This document shows, one piece after another, positions 24,063 to 31,382 of a stretch of 64,000 bases of DNA. The first letter of the stretch is position 1; each line of letters opens with the position of its first letter. The translations under genes were made by a program, and so were the position numbers. The stretch is taken from positions 1,116,001-1,180,000 of the forward strand of contig JAPFFF010000016.1 of NCBI GenBank assembly GCA_039105265.1, written 5' to 3'. The notes below the pieces were generated by a model that saw only the letters and a program-made list of their open reading frames with translations, was not told the DNA's origin and ran no database searches. The DNA is from Tritrichomonas musculus (taxonomy: Eukaryota; Parabasalia; Tritrichomonadida; Tritrichomonadidae).

Positions 24063-25106
24063 TTAAAACTCATAATTATCATTCATATATTCATCTATAT
24101 TTTGCCATTCATATGTATCATCATTATTATTATTTTGATTAAACCAACCATCATCTATTTCGAGTCCTGGCTTCTTATGAGTCTTTAAATATTGTTGTCT
24201 AGCTTTATTAATTTTCTCTTTTGTCTTCTTATTTTGAACTTTTGGACTTTTGATAACTTTCTTTTTCTTAACAATCTTCTTCTTTTTCTTTCTTCGAAGA
24301 GGAGCTTCTGCAGCTCTCCGAGGAGGACTGATAGGAGCAGGCATAGCATCTTGATCAGAATCAGATTCGTTATCAGGAGCTTGTCTAATATCATCTCCAT
24401 CCCAATGTCTTGGCATACCGTCATCTGAATCACTTTCTGGATTACTATCATCTAGATTATCAAAATTATATAGATCATTATCATCTCCAATATTATCATC
24501 AGAAGAATTAAAATCTGGTATATCATCGAGTCTTCTTTGTTGTTGTTGTTGTCTTCGTCTTTGATTTTGATTTTGAACATTCCAATTTTCAATATCATAT
24601 TCTGTTAAATCTTTATTTTTGACTCTCTGAACTTGTCGACATCTTATTTCGATATTGTTTATTTGAGCTTCTCCTTTTTTGATTTGGATTTTGACACCTT
24701 GTCTTTGATGAAATAATCCTGTGTTATGATCTTTATCTCCAAATAATCCATATATCATTCCAAAAACAGTTATCTTCTTTTTTTTACAAAATTCAGCAAA
24801 ATTATTACAGCTATCAAGAAATAAATCTGCTATTTTCCATTCGTAAGTATCAACAAAAATTCTGATTTTTGGATAGCGCTGAGGCCCATGTCTTCTGTTT
24901 TGAGCTCTTCTTTCTGGAGCTCTGTTTTGAGGATTTCTTTCTGATTCTGGGATTATAAAAACATCATTAGGATTTTTTCCTAAATCTTCTTCCAAAATTA
25001 ATTCTGGACACCAAGTAGCTCTATCATCAGAGTCTCTTATTTTATTAACTCCTCTTCGAACATAAAGAGAACTCTCGAGAGGTAAAAAATATTTGTCTTT
25101 TGGCAT
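24063..25106 (-). CDS. Unknown element protein, 347 residues, N-terminal domain plus acidic/basic tail
   Basis: Residues about 1-75 are Pro/Arg-rich. Residues about 78-165 carry the domain shared with the 23653 gene. From about 185 the chain becomes low complexity: Gln/Arg run, acidic stretch (DDNIGDDNDLYNFDNLDD), Pro-rich linker, a KKKKKIVKKKK basic cluster that could act as a nuclear or nucleic-acid-binding signal, and an acidic end. This pattern suits a DNA- or scaffold-binding structural protein. It is convergent with 23653 and follows 25171-26754 on the same strand after a 64-bp gap. Confidence 0.65.
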   Translation of the reverse strand: MPKDKYFLPLESSLYVRRGVNKIRDSDDRATWCPELILEEDLGKNPNDVFIIPESERNPQNRAPERRAQNRRHGPQRYPKIRIFVDTYEWKIADLFLDSCNNFAEFCKKKKITVFGMIYGLFGDKDHNTGLFHQRQGVKIQIKKGEAQINNIEIRCRQVQRVKNKDLTEYDIENWNVQNQNQRRRQQQQQRRLDDIPDFNSSDDNIGDDNDLYNFDNLDDSNPESDSDDGMPRHWDGDDIRQAPDNESDSDQDAMPAPISPPRRAAEAPLRRKKKKKIVKKKKVIKSPKVQNKKTKEKINKARQQYLKTHKKPGLEIDDGWFNQNNNNDDTYEWQNIDEYMNDNYEF

Positions 25107-25170
25107 AAAAAATTATATTTCAAAAAATTTAAAATAAAAAAATTTAAAATAAAAAAATTTAATTGTTTAT

Positions 25171-26754
25171 TTATTTATTAATTTTGAGTAGTCTTTGAGG
25201 TAATCGTTCTTGGGAATTGTTCTTTTTGAACGGAGGCTTTTCTCTAAATATTAATGAACCGACATCAGTATTCACAGCTGGATTTGCATTGCTGGTTAAA
25301 TAATTTTTGATCCGAATCTTTCTCTTTCTCTTTTCTTTTATTTCTTCTTCTTCCTCCTCAGATGAAGATTGGGAATTTTGCATAACTATTTTTTGTGCTT
25401 CCTTGACCACAGGACGAATATTTCCTTGCTGATATTCATGCAGTAATATGAGCTTCTTCTTGATAGAGTCACATTGTTTCTTTACATCATCTGGGACAGG
25501 ACAAGGTCTTCTCCAATCTGCAGCATGACGAACTAAATCTTTCACTATTTGTCCAGCACCTTCAAAAATCCCAGATAAATTATTTATCCATTCTTGGAGG
25601 TAGATATCTCCTTTCAAAGTCCAAAAATTCCTGTCCATGGCTCTCATCTTCTTTTGTCCTTTATAATAGGCCTGTAGTAAATCCTTCCATGCTGTCCGAG
25701 TAAATGTTGACCCAATCCTGACGGGATGGTCTGACTGGATGCTTTCGTCCTTTGAATAACCCAACCAAGCTAAGTCTAATGGGGAAAAAGGTTCAAAAAC
25801 TACAGGGTCTATGGTCTGGTCGTCCTTAAGAACTTCCCTGTGAAAGACGATATGGTAGTGGATAATGAACAAAAAGGCCTGGAACATATCCCATCTTCCA
25901 TTATTAGAGTTCAAAAATTTCTCTAGTCTTTCTTCGTTGCCAGGTTGAAAAAGGCGAAGCCTGTTATCACATTGAGCATTATCTAGAGTCAAGAGTCCAG
26001 GGTAAAGTCTCATTAGATGATCCCAAGGAGCCCAAATATCAAAGTTTGGTTCGGGAATTTTCTCATCGTCAGGGACAACATAATATCGAGAAAATTTTTG
26101 GATAATTTCATTTGGAGTTGGAACATTTCCAGTTTTTTCTGCTTCTTTCTCTTGGAGTTCATGGATGACCTGGGACATAGTGTTTGCTACATCTTGAGAG
26201 ATGATATTGACAGCATCATTTAAAATTTTGTCGTCTTCGTCATTCTTTTGGACTTCTTGGATGACATTCTCTGAGAGTTCATTAACTTCATTCTGGATCA
26301 GATCGGGCAATTTTTTTGTAATTTCCTGGCTGACTGCTGCTACTGCTGGTTCCATTTCCTCAACATCAGAATCAGATGGAAGATGCTGTGATGGCTGAGA
26401 ACTTTTTTGTTTCTGCTGATCTGGGACTTTCATTAAAGCATCAAGAAATGGATCTCCATCTTGATCATTTTCTAGATGATTAGATTCATCATCTTCTGGA
26501 TTGTCATAATAAACAGGGGAAGCATGGATTTCTGGAGCTTTCTTAGGTTGAGTAAAATCCTCGAGATGTTCCATAGGATCTTGTTCTTGATCTTGATCTT
26601 GATCTTGATCATTAGATGTTGCTGATGGAGCAGGAACGCTGATATGGGTACCGGATCGAGATGGTGGAGCTGGTGTTGATGCTGGGTCTATCAACCTTGT
26701 TAGGACTCTTCTAGGCTGGACTGGTCCAAGGATAGATGGTAGTTGTTTTTGCAT
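25171..26754 (-). CDS. Unknown element protein, 527 residues
   Basis: The start was chosen at the Met of MQKQLPSILGPVQPRR, since it is the first Met of the frame and follows a CTTCATTTTTCATTTT box like that of the tiny genes. Residues 1-200 are Pro/Ser/Asp-rich and disordered, with heptad-like helices rich in Glu, Val and Gln. Residues about 230-450 are well folded, with many Trp (IWAPWDHLMRLYPGLL, RWDMFQAFLFIIHYH, LDLAWLGYS, HAADWRRPCPVP). The end has a Glu run followed by KEKRKRKIRIK. It is the largest gene of the element and probably a core component. No known family is recognised. Confidence 0.65.
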   Translation of the reverse strand: MQKQLPSILGPVQPRRVLTRLIDPASTPAPPSRSGTHISVPAPSATSNDQDQDQDQEQDPMEHLEDFTQPKKAPEIHASPVYYDNPEDDESNHLENDQDGDPFLDALMKVPDQQKQKSSQPSQHLPSDSDVEEMEPAVAAVSQEITKKLPDLIQNEVNELSENVIQEVQKNDEDDKILNDAVNIISQDVANTMSQVIHELQEKEAEKTGNVPTPNEIIQKFSRYYVVPDDEKIPEPNFDIWAPWDHLMRLYPGLLTLDNAQCDNRLRLFQPGNEERLEKFLNSNNGRWDMFQAFLFIIHYHIVFHREVLKDDQTIDPVVFEPFSPLDLAWLGYSKDESIQSDHPVRIGSTFTRTAWKDLLQAYYKGQKKMRAMDRNFWTLKGDIYLQEWINNLSGIFEGAGQIVKDLVRHAADWRRPCPVPDDVKKQCDSIKKKLILLHEYQQGNIRPVVKEAQKIVMQNSQSSSEEEEEEIKEKRKRKIRIKNYLTSNANPAVNTDVGSLIFREKPPFKKNNSQERLPQRLLKINK

Positions 26755-26901
26755 TCGAGCAAAATGAAAAATGAAGTCAAATCTCGGTGATGTGCTTCGA
26801 TAAGATAATTTGAGAGGACGCTCACTTTTTGTGAAGAAAGACTGAGGCAAAGCTCCGGCTTTTTCAGAAAGACTGAGGCAGAGCCTCCGGTAGCTGTCAA
26901 A

Positions 26902-27130
26902 AAAGTAAGAATTTTTGCCTCAACTCAGATAAAAATTTTTGCCTCAGCTAATGTGCATAGAAAAAGTAAGAATTTTTGCCTCAACTCAGATAAAAATTTT
27001 TGCCTCAGCTAATGTGCATAGAAAAAGTAAGAATTTTTGCCTCAACTCAGATTAAAAATTTTTGCCCCCTTACCGGGCTCAGAAAAAGTAAGAATTTTTG
27101 CCTCAACTCAGATAAAAATTTTTGCCTCAG
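26902..27130 (+). repeat. 61-bp tandem array
   Basis: About four units at exact 61-bp steps (26905, 26966, 27027 and 27088), each containing GTAAGAATTTTTGCCTCAAC. The words overlap with part of the promoter box of the tiny genes (TAAGAATTTCTGCCCC), so the array may derive from it. Confidence 0.85.
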
Positions 27131-27490
27131 CGAATTCAATAAGCTCTATCAAAAACTGAGATTCAGAGGGATGTCTCAAAAAGCCGAATTCAATAAGCTC
27201 CTTCAAAAAGCCGAATTCAGAGGGATGTCTCAAAAAGCCGAATTCAATAAGCTCTATCAAAAATTGAGATTCAATAAGCTCTATCAAAAAGCCGAATTCA
27301 ATAAGCTCTATCAAAAATTGAGATTCAATAAGCTCTATCAAAAAGCCGAATTCAATAAGCTCTATCAAAAACTGAGATTCAATAAGCTGACTCAAAAAGC
27401 CGAATTCAATAAGCTCTATCAAAAAGTCGAATTCAATAGGCTCTATCAAAAAGCCAAATTCAATAAGCTCTATCAAAAAGCTCGCAGCCG
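27130..27490 (+). repeat. 27-bp tandem array 1
   Basis: About thirteen 27-bp units with core AATAAGCTCTATCAAAAAG. Since 27 is a multiple of three, long frames stay open on both strands (nine-residue repeats of the type EFNKLYQKA or FGFLIELIE). Each unit carries TCAAAAAG, the core of the motif found before several genes. Probably non-coding DNA. Confidence 0.85.
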
Positions 27491-27576
27491 GCTTATGATT
27501 AGGCATCAAAAAATAAGAATTTCTGCCCCTCAGAAAAAGTTCATCAGTCAAGACCAAAGCAAAGCTCCGGTAGCAT

Positions 27577-27665
27577 TGTCAAAAAAGTAAGAATTTCTGC
27601 CCCTCAAAAAGTGGACGTGCCCTGTCAGGACATATCACCACTTCATCACTTCATTTTTATTTCGA
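27577..27665 (+). promoter_or_regulatory. Promoter box of tiny gene 1
   Basis: Order of signals: TAAGAATTTCTGCCCC, then CTCAAAAAGT, then about 30 bp, then CATCACTTCATTT ending about 10 bp before ATG. The TCA of CATCACTTCA fits the trichomonad initiator. The same order precedes 28625 and 29544. Confidence 0.75.
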
Positions 27666-27932
27666 ATGTCTAGAACAAAGTTCCCAGGAAGCCTTGTTAT
27701 GAAATACGAATCTGAATGCAATAAAGAACTTAGAAATCTCTTCCCAGACGGTATCGAATTCAAAGACTTTTTAGACCTCGCTTACTATGTTTCTTTACGA
27801 ACCAACAGACCATTATCAAGAGAAGACAAAAGGTCTAATTACTATCTCAATGTCTGGTTCTATATGAATGACGACGTTTCTATTGATGCAGCTAAAGAAT
27901 ACATCAAAGAACAAGAACAAAAAGGTAATTAA
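27666..27932 (+). CDS. Tiny element gene 1 (88 residues)
   Basis: A soluble, mostly helical protein starting MSRTKFPGSLVMKYESECN, with a Trp/Tyr-rich centre (YYLNVWFYMNDD) and a charged C-terminal helix (AAKEYIKEQEQK). No signal peptide, membrane helix or known motif is seen. It is framed by the shared promoter box and the shared 3' box, so it behaves as an independent expression unit between two 27-bp arrays. Sequence similarity to tiny genes 2 and 3 is not evident, although length is nearly equal. Confidence 0.75.
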   Translation: MSRTKFPGSLVMKYESECNKELRNLFPDGIEFKDFLDLAYYVSLRTNRPLSREDKRSNYYLNVWFYMNDDVSIDAAKEYIKEQEQKGN

Positions 27933-28003
27933 TAAACATTTCTTTTTTTTATTTTTTTTTTTTTATTTATTTTTTCTTTTTAGTCTTTTAATCTATTTGA
28001 GTA
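27933..28003 (+). terminator. 3' box of tiny gene 1
   Basis: Directly after the stop the sequence has the TAATAAACATTT type, a long T-rich run, then TTTAGTCTTTTAATCTATTT. The TAAA next to the stop matches the trichomonad polyadenylation signal. The same box follows 28888 and 29792. Confidence 0.7.
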
Positions 28004-28007
28004 TATA

Positions 28008-28495
28008 ATTCAATAAGCTCTATCAAAAACTGAGATTCAATAAGCTCTATCAAAAACTGAGATTCAATGAGCTTTATCAAAAAGCCAGATTCAGAGAGAT
28101 GTCTCAAAAACTGAGATTCAATGAGCCTTATCAAAAAGCCAGATTCAATGAGCTCCTTCAAAAAGCCGAATTCAATGAGCTCTATCAAAAACTGAGATTC
28201 AATAAGCTCTATCAAAAACTGAGATTCAATAAGCTCTATCAAAAAGCCGAATTCAATAAGCTGACTCAAAAAGCCGAATTCAGAGAGTTGTCTCAAAAAG
28301 CCGAATTCAATAAGCTCTATCAAAAAGCCGAATTCAGAGAGATGTCTCAAAAAGCCGAATTCAATAAGCTCTATCAAAAAGCCGAATTCAATAAGCTGAC
28401 TCAAAAAGCCGAATTCAGAGAGTTGTCTCAAAAAGCCGAATTCAATAAGCTCTATCAAAAAGCCGAATTCAGAGAGATGTCTCAAAAAAGTTCAA
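28008..28495 (+). repeat. 27-bp tandem array 2
   Basis: About eighteen units of the same 27-bp family as array 1, with variants AATGAGCTTTATC and GAGAGATGTCTC. A higher-order repeat of several units is visible (the stretch near 28255-28345 recurs near 28375-28465). Frames stay open on both strands. Confidence 0.85.
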
Positions 28496-28535
28496 CAGCC
28501 AGATTGAGCCTCAAAAAGCTCCCCGGGAAATACCA

Positions 28536-28624
28536 AAAAATAAGAATTTCTGCCCCCTCAAAAAGTTGATAAGGCAAGGTTAACGGCTTCTTCAGCTCAT
28601 CACTTCATTTCGATTTCAAACACG
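28536..28624 (+). promoter_or_regulatory. Promoter box of tiny gene 2
   Basis: TAAGAATTTCTGCCCC, TCAAAAAGT, an AAGGCAAGGTTAACGGCTTC block and CATCACTTCATTT, then ATG. Nearly identical to the box before 29544. Confidence 0.8.
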
Positions 28625-28888
28625 ATGTCAACCTGGAGAACAGAAGCCGCAGTTGATGGATTCGATAAAACATACGCATCTTACATCGATTTACGAAACG
28701 CTATACTCGCAGATAACGACGCATACGAAAATCAAATTAACATCTATACAGCGATTCAAAATCCTACAGACGACCAAAGCTACGAACTATTCAATCTTGT
28801 ACAGCGCTACGATGAAAATTTAATATACATACAGAATCTCAACGACGATATTCGTGAGATGAATCAATATTTAATACAGCATGAATAA
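28625..28888 (+). CDS. Tiny element gene 2 (87 residues)
   Basis: Starts MSTWRTEAAVDGFDKTYASY. The whole chain looks like two or three amphipathic helices with many Asp, Asn and Tyr and no Cys, suggesting a small acidic helical bundle. No known motif is recognised. Its promoter and 3' boxes are shared with its two neighbours. Confidence 0.75.
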   Translation: MSTWRTEAAVDGFDKTYASYIDLRNAILADNDAYENQINIYTAIQNPTDDQSYELFNLVQRYDENLIYIQNLNDDIREMNQYLIQHE

Positions 28889-28955
28889 ACATTTAATATT
28901 TTAAATACTTCTTTTTAATTTTTTTCTTTTAGTCTTTTAATTTTTTGAGAAGGCC
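28889..28955 (+). terminator. 3' box of tiny gene 2
   Basis: AATAAACATTT overlaps the stop, followed by a T-rich run and TTTTAGTCTTTTAATTTTTT. It corresponds to the boxes after the other two tiny genes. Confidence 0.7.
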
Positions 28956-28969
28956 TATAGAAAAAAGGC

Positions 28970-29190
28970 TTATCACATTCAGAGGAAGCTCAGAACTTCG
29001 ATTATCAATTTGAGAAGGGGCTCAGAACTTCGATTATCATTTTGAGAGGTAGCTCAGAACTTCGATTATCAATTTGAGAAGAGGCTCAGAACTTCGATTA
29101 TCACATTCAGAGGAAGCTCAGAACTTCGCTTATCACATTCAGAGGAAGCTCAGAACTTCGATTATCAATTTGAGAGGAAGGTCTCAAATG
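28970..29190 (+). repeat. 32-bp tandem array
   Basis: Six units with GCTCAGAACTTCGATTATCA recur at exact 32-bp steps (28989, 29021, 29053, 29085, 29117 and 29149). Unrelated in sequence to the 27-bp arrays. Confidence 0.85.
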
Positions 29191-29229
29191 CATTCAAATC
29201 TCTGCGTCTTCGTCAAAGAGGAATATGCG

Positions 29230-29410
29230 CCTTCTCAATAAGCTCAAAGGCCAGATTGACTCTCAATTTCTTGGCCGGACAAATATCTATTCAATTTCTT
29301 GGCCGGACAAATATCTATTCAAAAAGCTCAACGGCCAGATTGACTCTCAATTTCTTGGCCGGACAAATATCTATTCAATTTCTTGGCCGGACAATTACCT
29401 TCTCAAAAAG
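29230..29410 (+). repeat. 28-bp tandem array 1
   Basis: Units with CAATTTCTTGGCCGGACAAA are arranged in pairs and separated by AAAAAGCTCAACGGCCAGAT-type linkers. The same family returns at 29880-30426. Confidence 0.8.
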
Positions 29411-29455
29411 CTCCCCGGCTTGCTGCGCAAGACCCAAGCTACGCTTGCGGTAAGT

Positions 29456-29543
29456 TGTCAAAAAAGTAAGAATTTCTGCCCCCTCAAAAAGTGGATAAGG
29501 CAAGGTTAACGGCTTCTTCAGCTCATCACTTCATTTAATTAAA
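29456..29543 (+). promoter_or_regulatory. Promoter box of tiny gene 3
   Basis: GTAAGAATTTCTGCCCCC, CTCAAAAAGTGGA, AAGGCAAGGTTAACGGCTTC, CATCACTTCATTT, then ATG. Close to identical to the box of tiny gene 2. Confidence 0.8.
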
Positions 29544-29792
29544 ATGAACACTCAAGCACCATACATGGATTGGTATCCAAATGCTAAAAGCCTTGTTCGT
29601 AGAGGAATCTTCACACCGCAAGAAGCATTACGTTCTGCAAAGATTTATGCTAAGCAATCACTCGACATGGTCAACGAGCTCATACGAGAAAATTGGGATC
29701 AAAAAGAGCTTTATTTAGATTCCTTCGAATTAGCTCAAAAGAGATTCTTCTCTATATTAGAGCTTGAAGCAAAGAATCATCAATTTCCTTAA
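29544..29792 (+). CDS. Tiny element gene 3 (82 residues)
   Basis: Starts MNTQAPYMDWYPNAKSLVRR and continues as predicted helices (EALRSAKIYAKQSLDMV, ELYLDSFELAQKRFFS). Soluble, near neutral, no Cys, no recognised motif. Upstream and downstream boxes are shared with tiny genes 1 and 2. Confidence 0.75.
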   Translation: MNTQAPYMDWYPNAKSLVRRGIFTPQEALRSAKIYAKQSLDMVNELIRENWDQKELYLDSFELAQKRFFSILELEAKNHQFP

Positions 29793-29860
29793 TAAACATT
29801 TCTTTTTTTAATTCTTTTTTTTATTTTTTTTCTTTTTAGTCTTTTAATCTATTTGACAGC
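29793..29860 (+). terminator. 3' box of tiny gene 3
   Basis: TAATAAACATTT begins with the stop, followed by a T-rich run and TTTAGTCTTTTAATCTATTT. Very close to the box after tiny gene 1. Confidence 0.75.
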
Positions 29861-29879
29861 TTTAAGAGAAGGCTATGAA

Positions 29880-30426
29880 TTGTTTGATAGAGTCGACTCA
29901 AAAAGTTCATAGGCGACCAAATATAGATTCTTGCTTTATAGCTGAGTATCTAATGCTAAAAGGAACAATGACCAGATAGGGCTTCAAAAAGTTCATAAGC
30001 GGCCAGATACCTTCTCAAAAAGTTCATAAGCGGCCAGATAGCCTCTCAAAAAGTCGACTGCTATAGATTTCAGTCTAGTATAAAGCTCATATATAGCATA
30101 GACTCGATTTCTTAGTAGGGCCAATTACCTATTCAATTTCTTGGTCGGACAAACAGGCTCTTAATTTCTTGGTCGGACAAATACCTATTCAATTTCTTGG
30201 TCGGACAGATACCTATTCAATTTCTTGGCCGGACAAACAGGCTCTCAATCTCTTAAATGGCTAAATTACCTCTCAATTTCTTGGTCGGACAAACAGGCTC
30301 TCAAAAAGTTCAAAGGCCATATACCTTCTCAAAAAGTTCAAAGGACAGATACCTTCTCAATCTCTTAAATGGCTAAATTACCTCTCAATCTCTTGGCCGG
30401 ACAAATACCTATTGAATTATCTGGCC
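29880..30426 (+). repeat. 28-bp tandem array 2 with mixed linkers
   Basis: Many units with CAATTTCTTGGTCGGACAAA alternate with CTCAAAAAGTTCATAAGCGG-type words. It reaches the right terminal inverted repeat. Confidence 0.8.
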
Positions 30427-30557
30427 GGACAAGTGAGCTCTCAAAAAGTTCGGTGACCTTATATCCTTTCAAAAAGTCGTTTCTGGCCGATAAATGGAGG
30501 GATGTTTTAACGGACCCGAAGGGACGTTAAAAAATCACGCCATTTATATATACTACT
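30427..30557 (-). repeat. Right terminal inverted repeat of the 8.2-kb element
   Basis: Reverse complement of 22343-22473, identical over 131 bp as read. TATAT follows at 30558-30562. Confidence 0.95.
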
Positions 30558-30900
30558 TATATTACTCATTTTCATTTTTAAAACGATTGTATTCAATGAT
30601 ATTCTTGAGATTTTCGAGATTTGTATTGATTATATATGATGATTTTTCGAAATAATGCATTATATTTTTCGTAAAATCAATAATTTCTGTATATGCATTA
30701 GGATATATATCCATAATTATGAAACGGAATGATAATTCTAGGGTTGTTACTGTGAATGAATCATCACTAAATTTACAGTTATTAAAGTAAATATTTTCTG
30801 GATGCATTACTTTCAAAATTGTCAGTAATTTGTCATAATCGTCTTCATTAATGGCTGTTTTACATATTTGAATTCTTTCGGTTTATTTCTTTTTGATTTG
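30558..30900 (-). pseudogene. Host-like gene segment, copy B, right part
   Basis: The minus-strand frame reads CKTAINEDDYDKLLTILKVM onward, then a part matching copy A (MDIYPNAYTEIIDFTKNIMH), and stops at the edge of the 8.2-kb element. No usable Met lies at its beginning, and a stop lies just upstream, so this copy too is 5'-truncated. The family is unknown. Confidence 0.6.
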
Positions 30901-31382
30901 GGCTTGATTATTCTTTGGTTTGAGTTTTGTGATGTTTATTTGTCCAAATAAAATTGAATATGAAGATTTATAAATGATGTCCATCATAATTTGAATGATT
31001 TGGATGATTTATATAGCAAATATATTTTTATATTTTCCATTTGACAATATCTACTGTCCTTATTATTGAATCAAAATACATTAGAACGTTCAAATTATTT
31101 TATTCAATAATTTATTTTAATCCAAATATAATATATTATTTATAATAATGAAAATTATTTTATTTAAAATATAATAAAATAAAAAATACTATTTTTAAAA
31201 TATAATTGTTCAAAAATCAATATATTCTAAGTTATTTGAATATTATTATTTTCAATTCCTATTAAAAAATATGATCACACGATGTAATTTTGAACTTTTT
31301 CAATAAAAATTTGAACTTTTTGATACAAAATTAGGATAAACTTTTTTAATGACATAAAATTTAAAAAAAAAGCTCAATTTTA
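30901..31382. other. Upstream region of the DUF4419 gene
   Basis: AT-rich. Near the end it holds GAACTTTTTGATAC (motif at 31314-31323, about 60 bp before ATG) and CTCAATTTTA directly before ATG, the latter a good trichomonad initiator (TCAATTT). Confidence 0.55.

Larger units (their letters stand above)
22343..30557. mobile_element. 8.2-kb virus-like element, Polinton/Maverick-type ends, looks whole
   Basis: Terminal inverted repeats of 131 bp (22343-22473 and 30427-30557) are identical as read. They start AG and are flanked by TATAT (or TTATAT with one shared base), like the short duplication and AG ends of Polintons. No DNA polymerase, integrase, ATPase or protease motif is seen, so it is either a short non-autonomous relative or a different large inverted-repeat family. 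Coding part: a Ser-rich membrane segment, small genes on both strands, two larger minus-strand genes, and three tiny plus-strand genes between tandem arrays. Identical ends and a preserved paralogous empty site at about 9352 suggest a recent insertion. It looks whole as an element. Confidence 0.65.

Noticed and set aside
27000-27590. 196-residue and 156-residue repeat proteins encoded by the 27-bp arrays
   Set aside because: Equally long frames exist on the other strand; the openness follows from the unit length and no promoter or 3' box frames them.
28008-28495. CRISPR-like array of regular 27-bp repeats
   Set aside because: Units are directly tandem with no unique spacers, and the genome is eukaryotic.
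22343-30557. Calling the 8.2-kb element a definite Polinton
   Set aside because: End sequence and duplication fit, but none of the hallmark proteins is visible; family left open.
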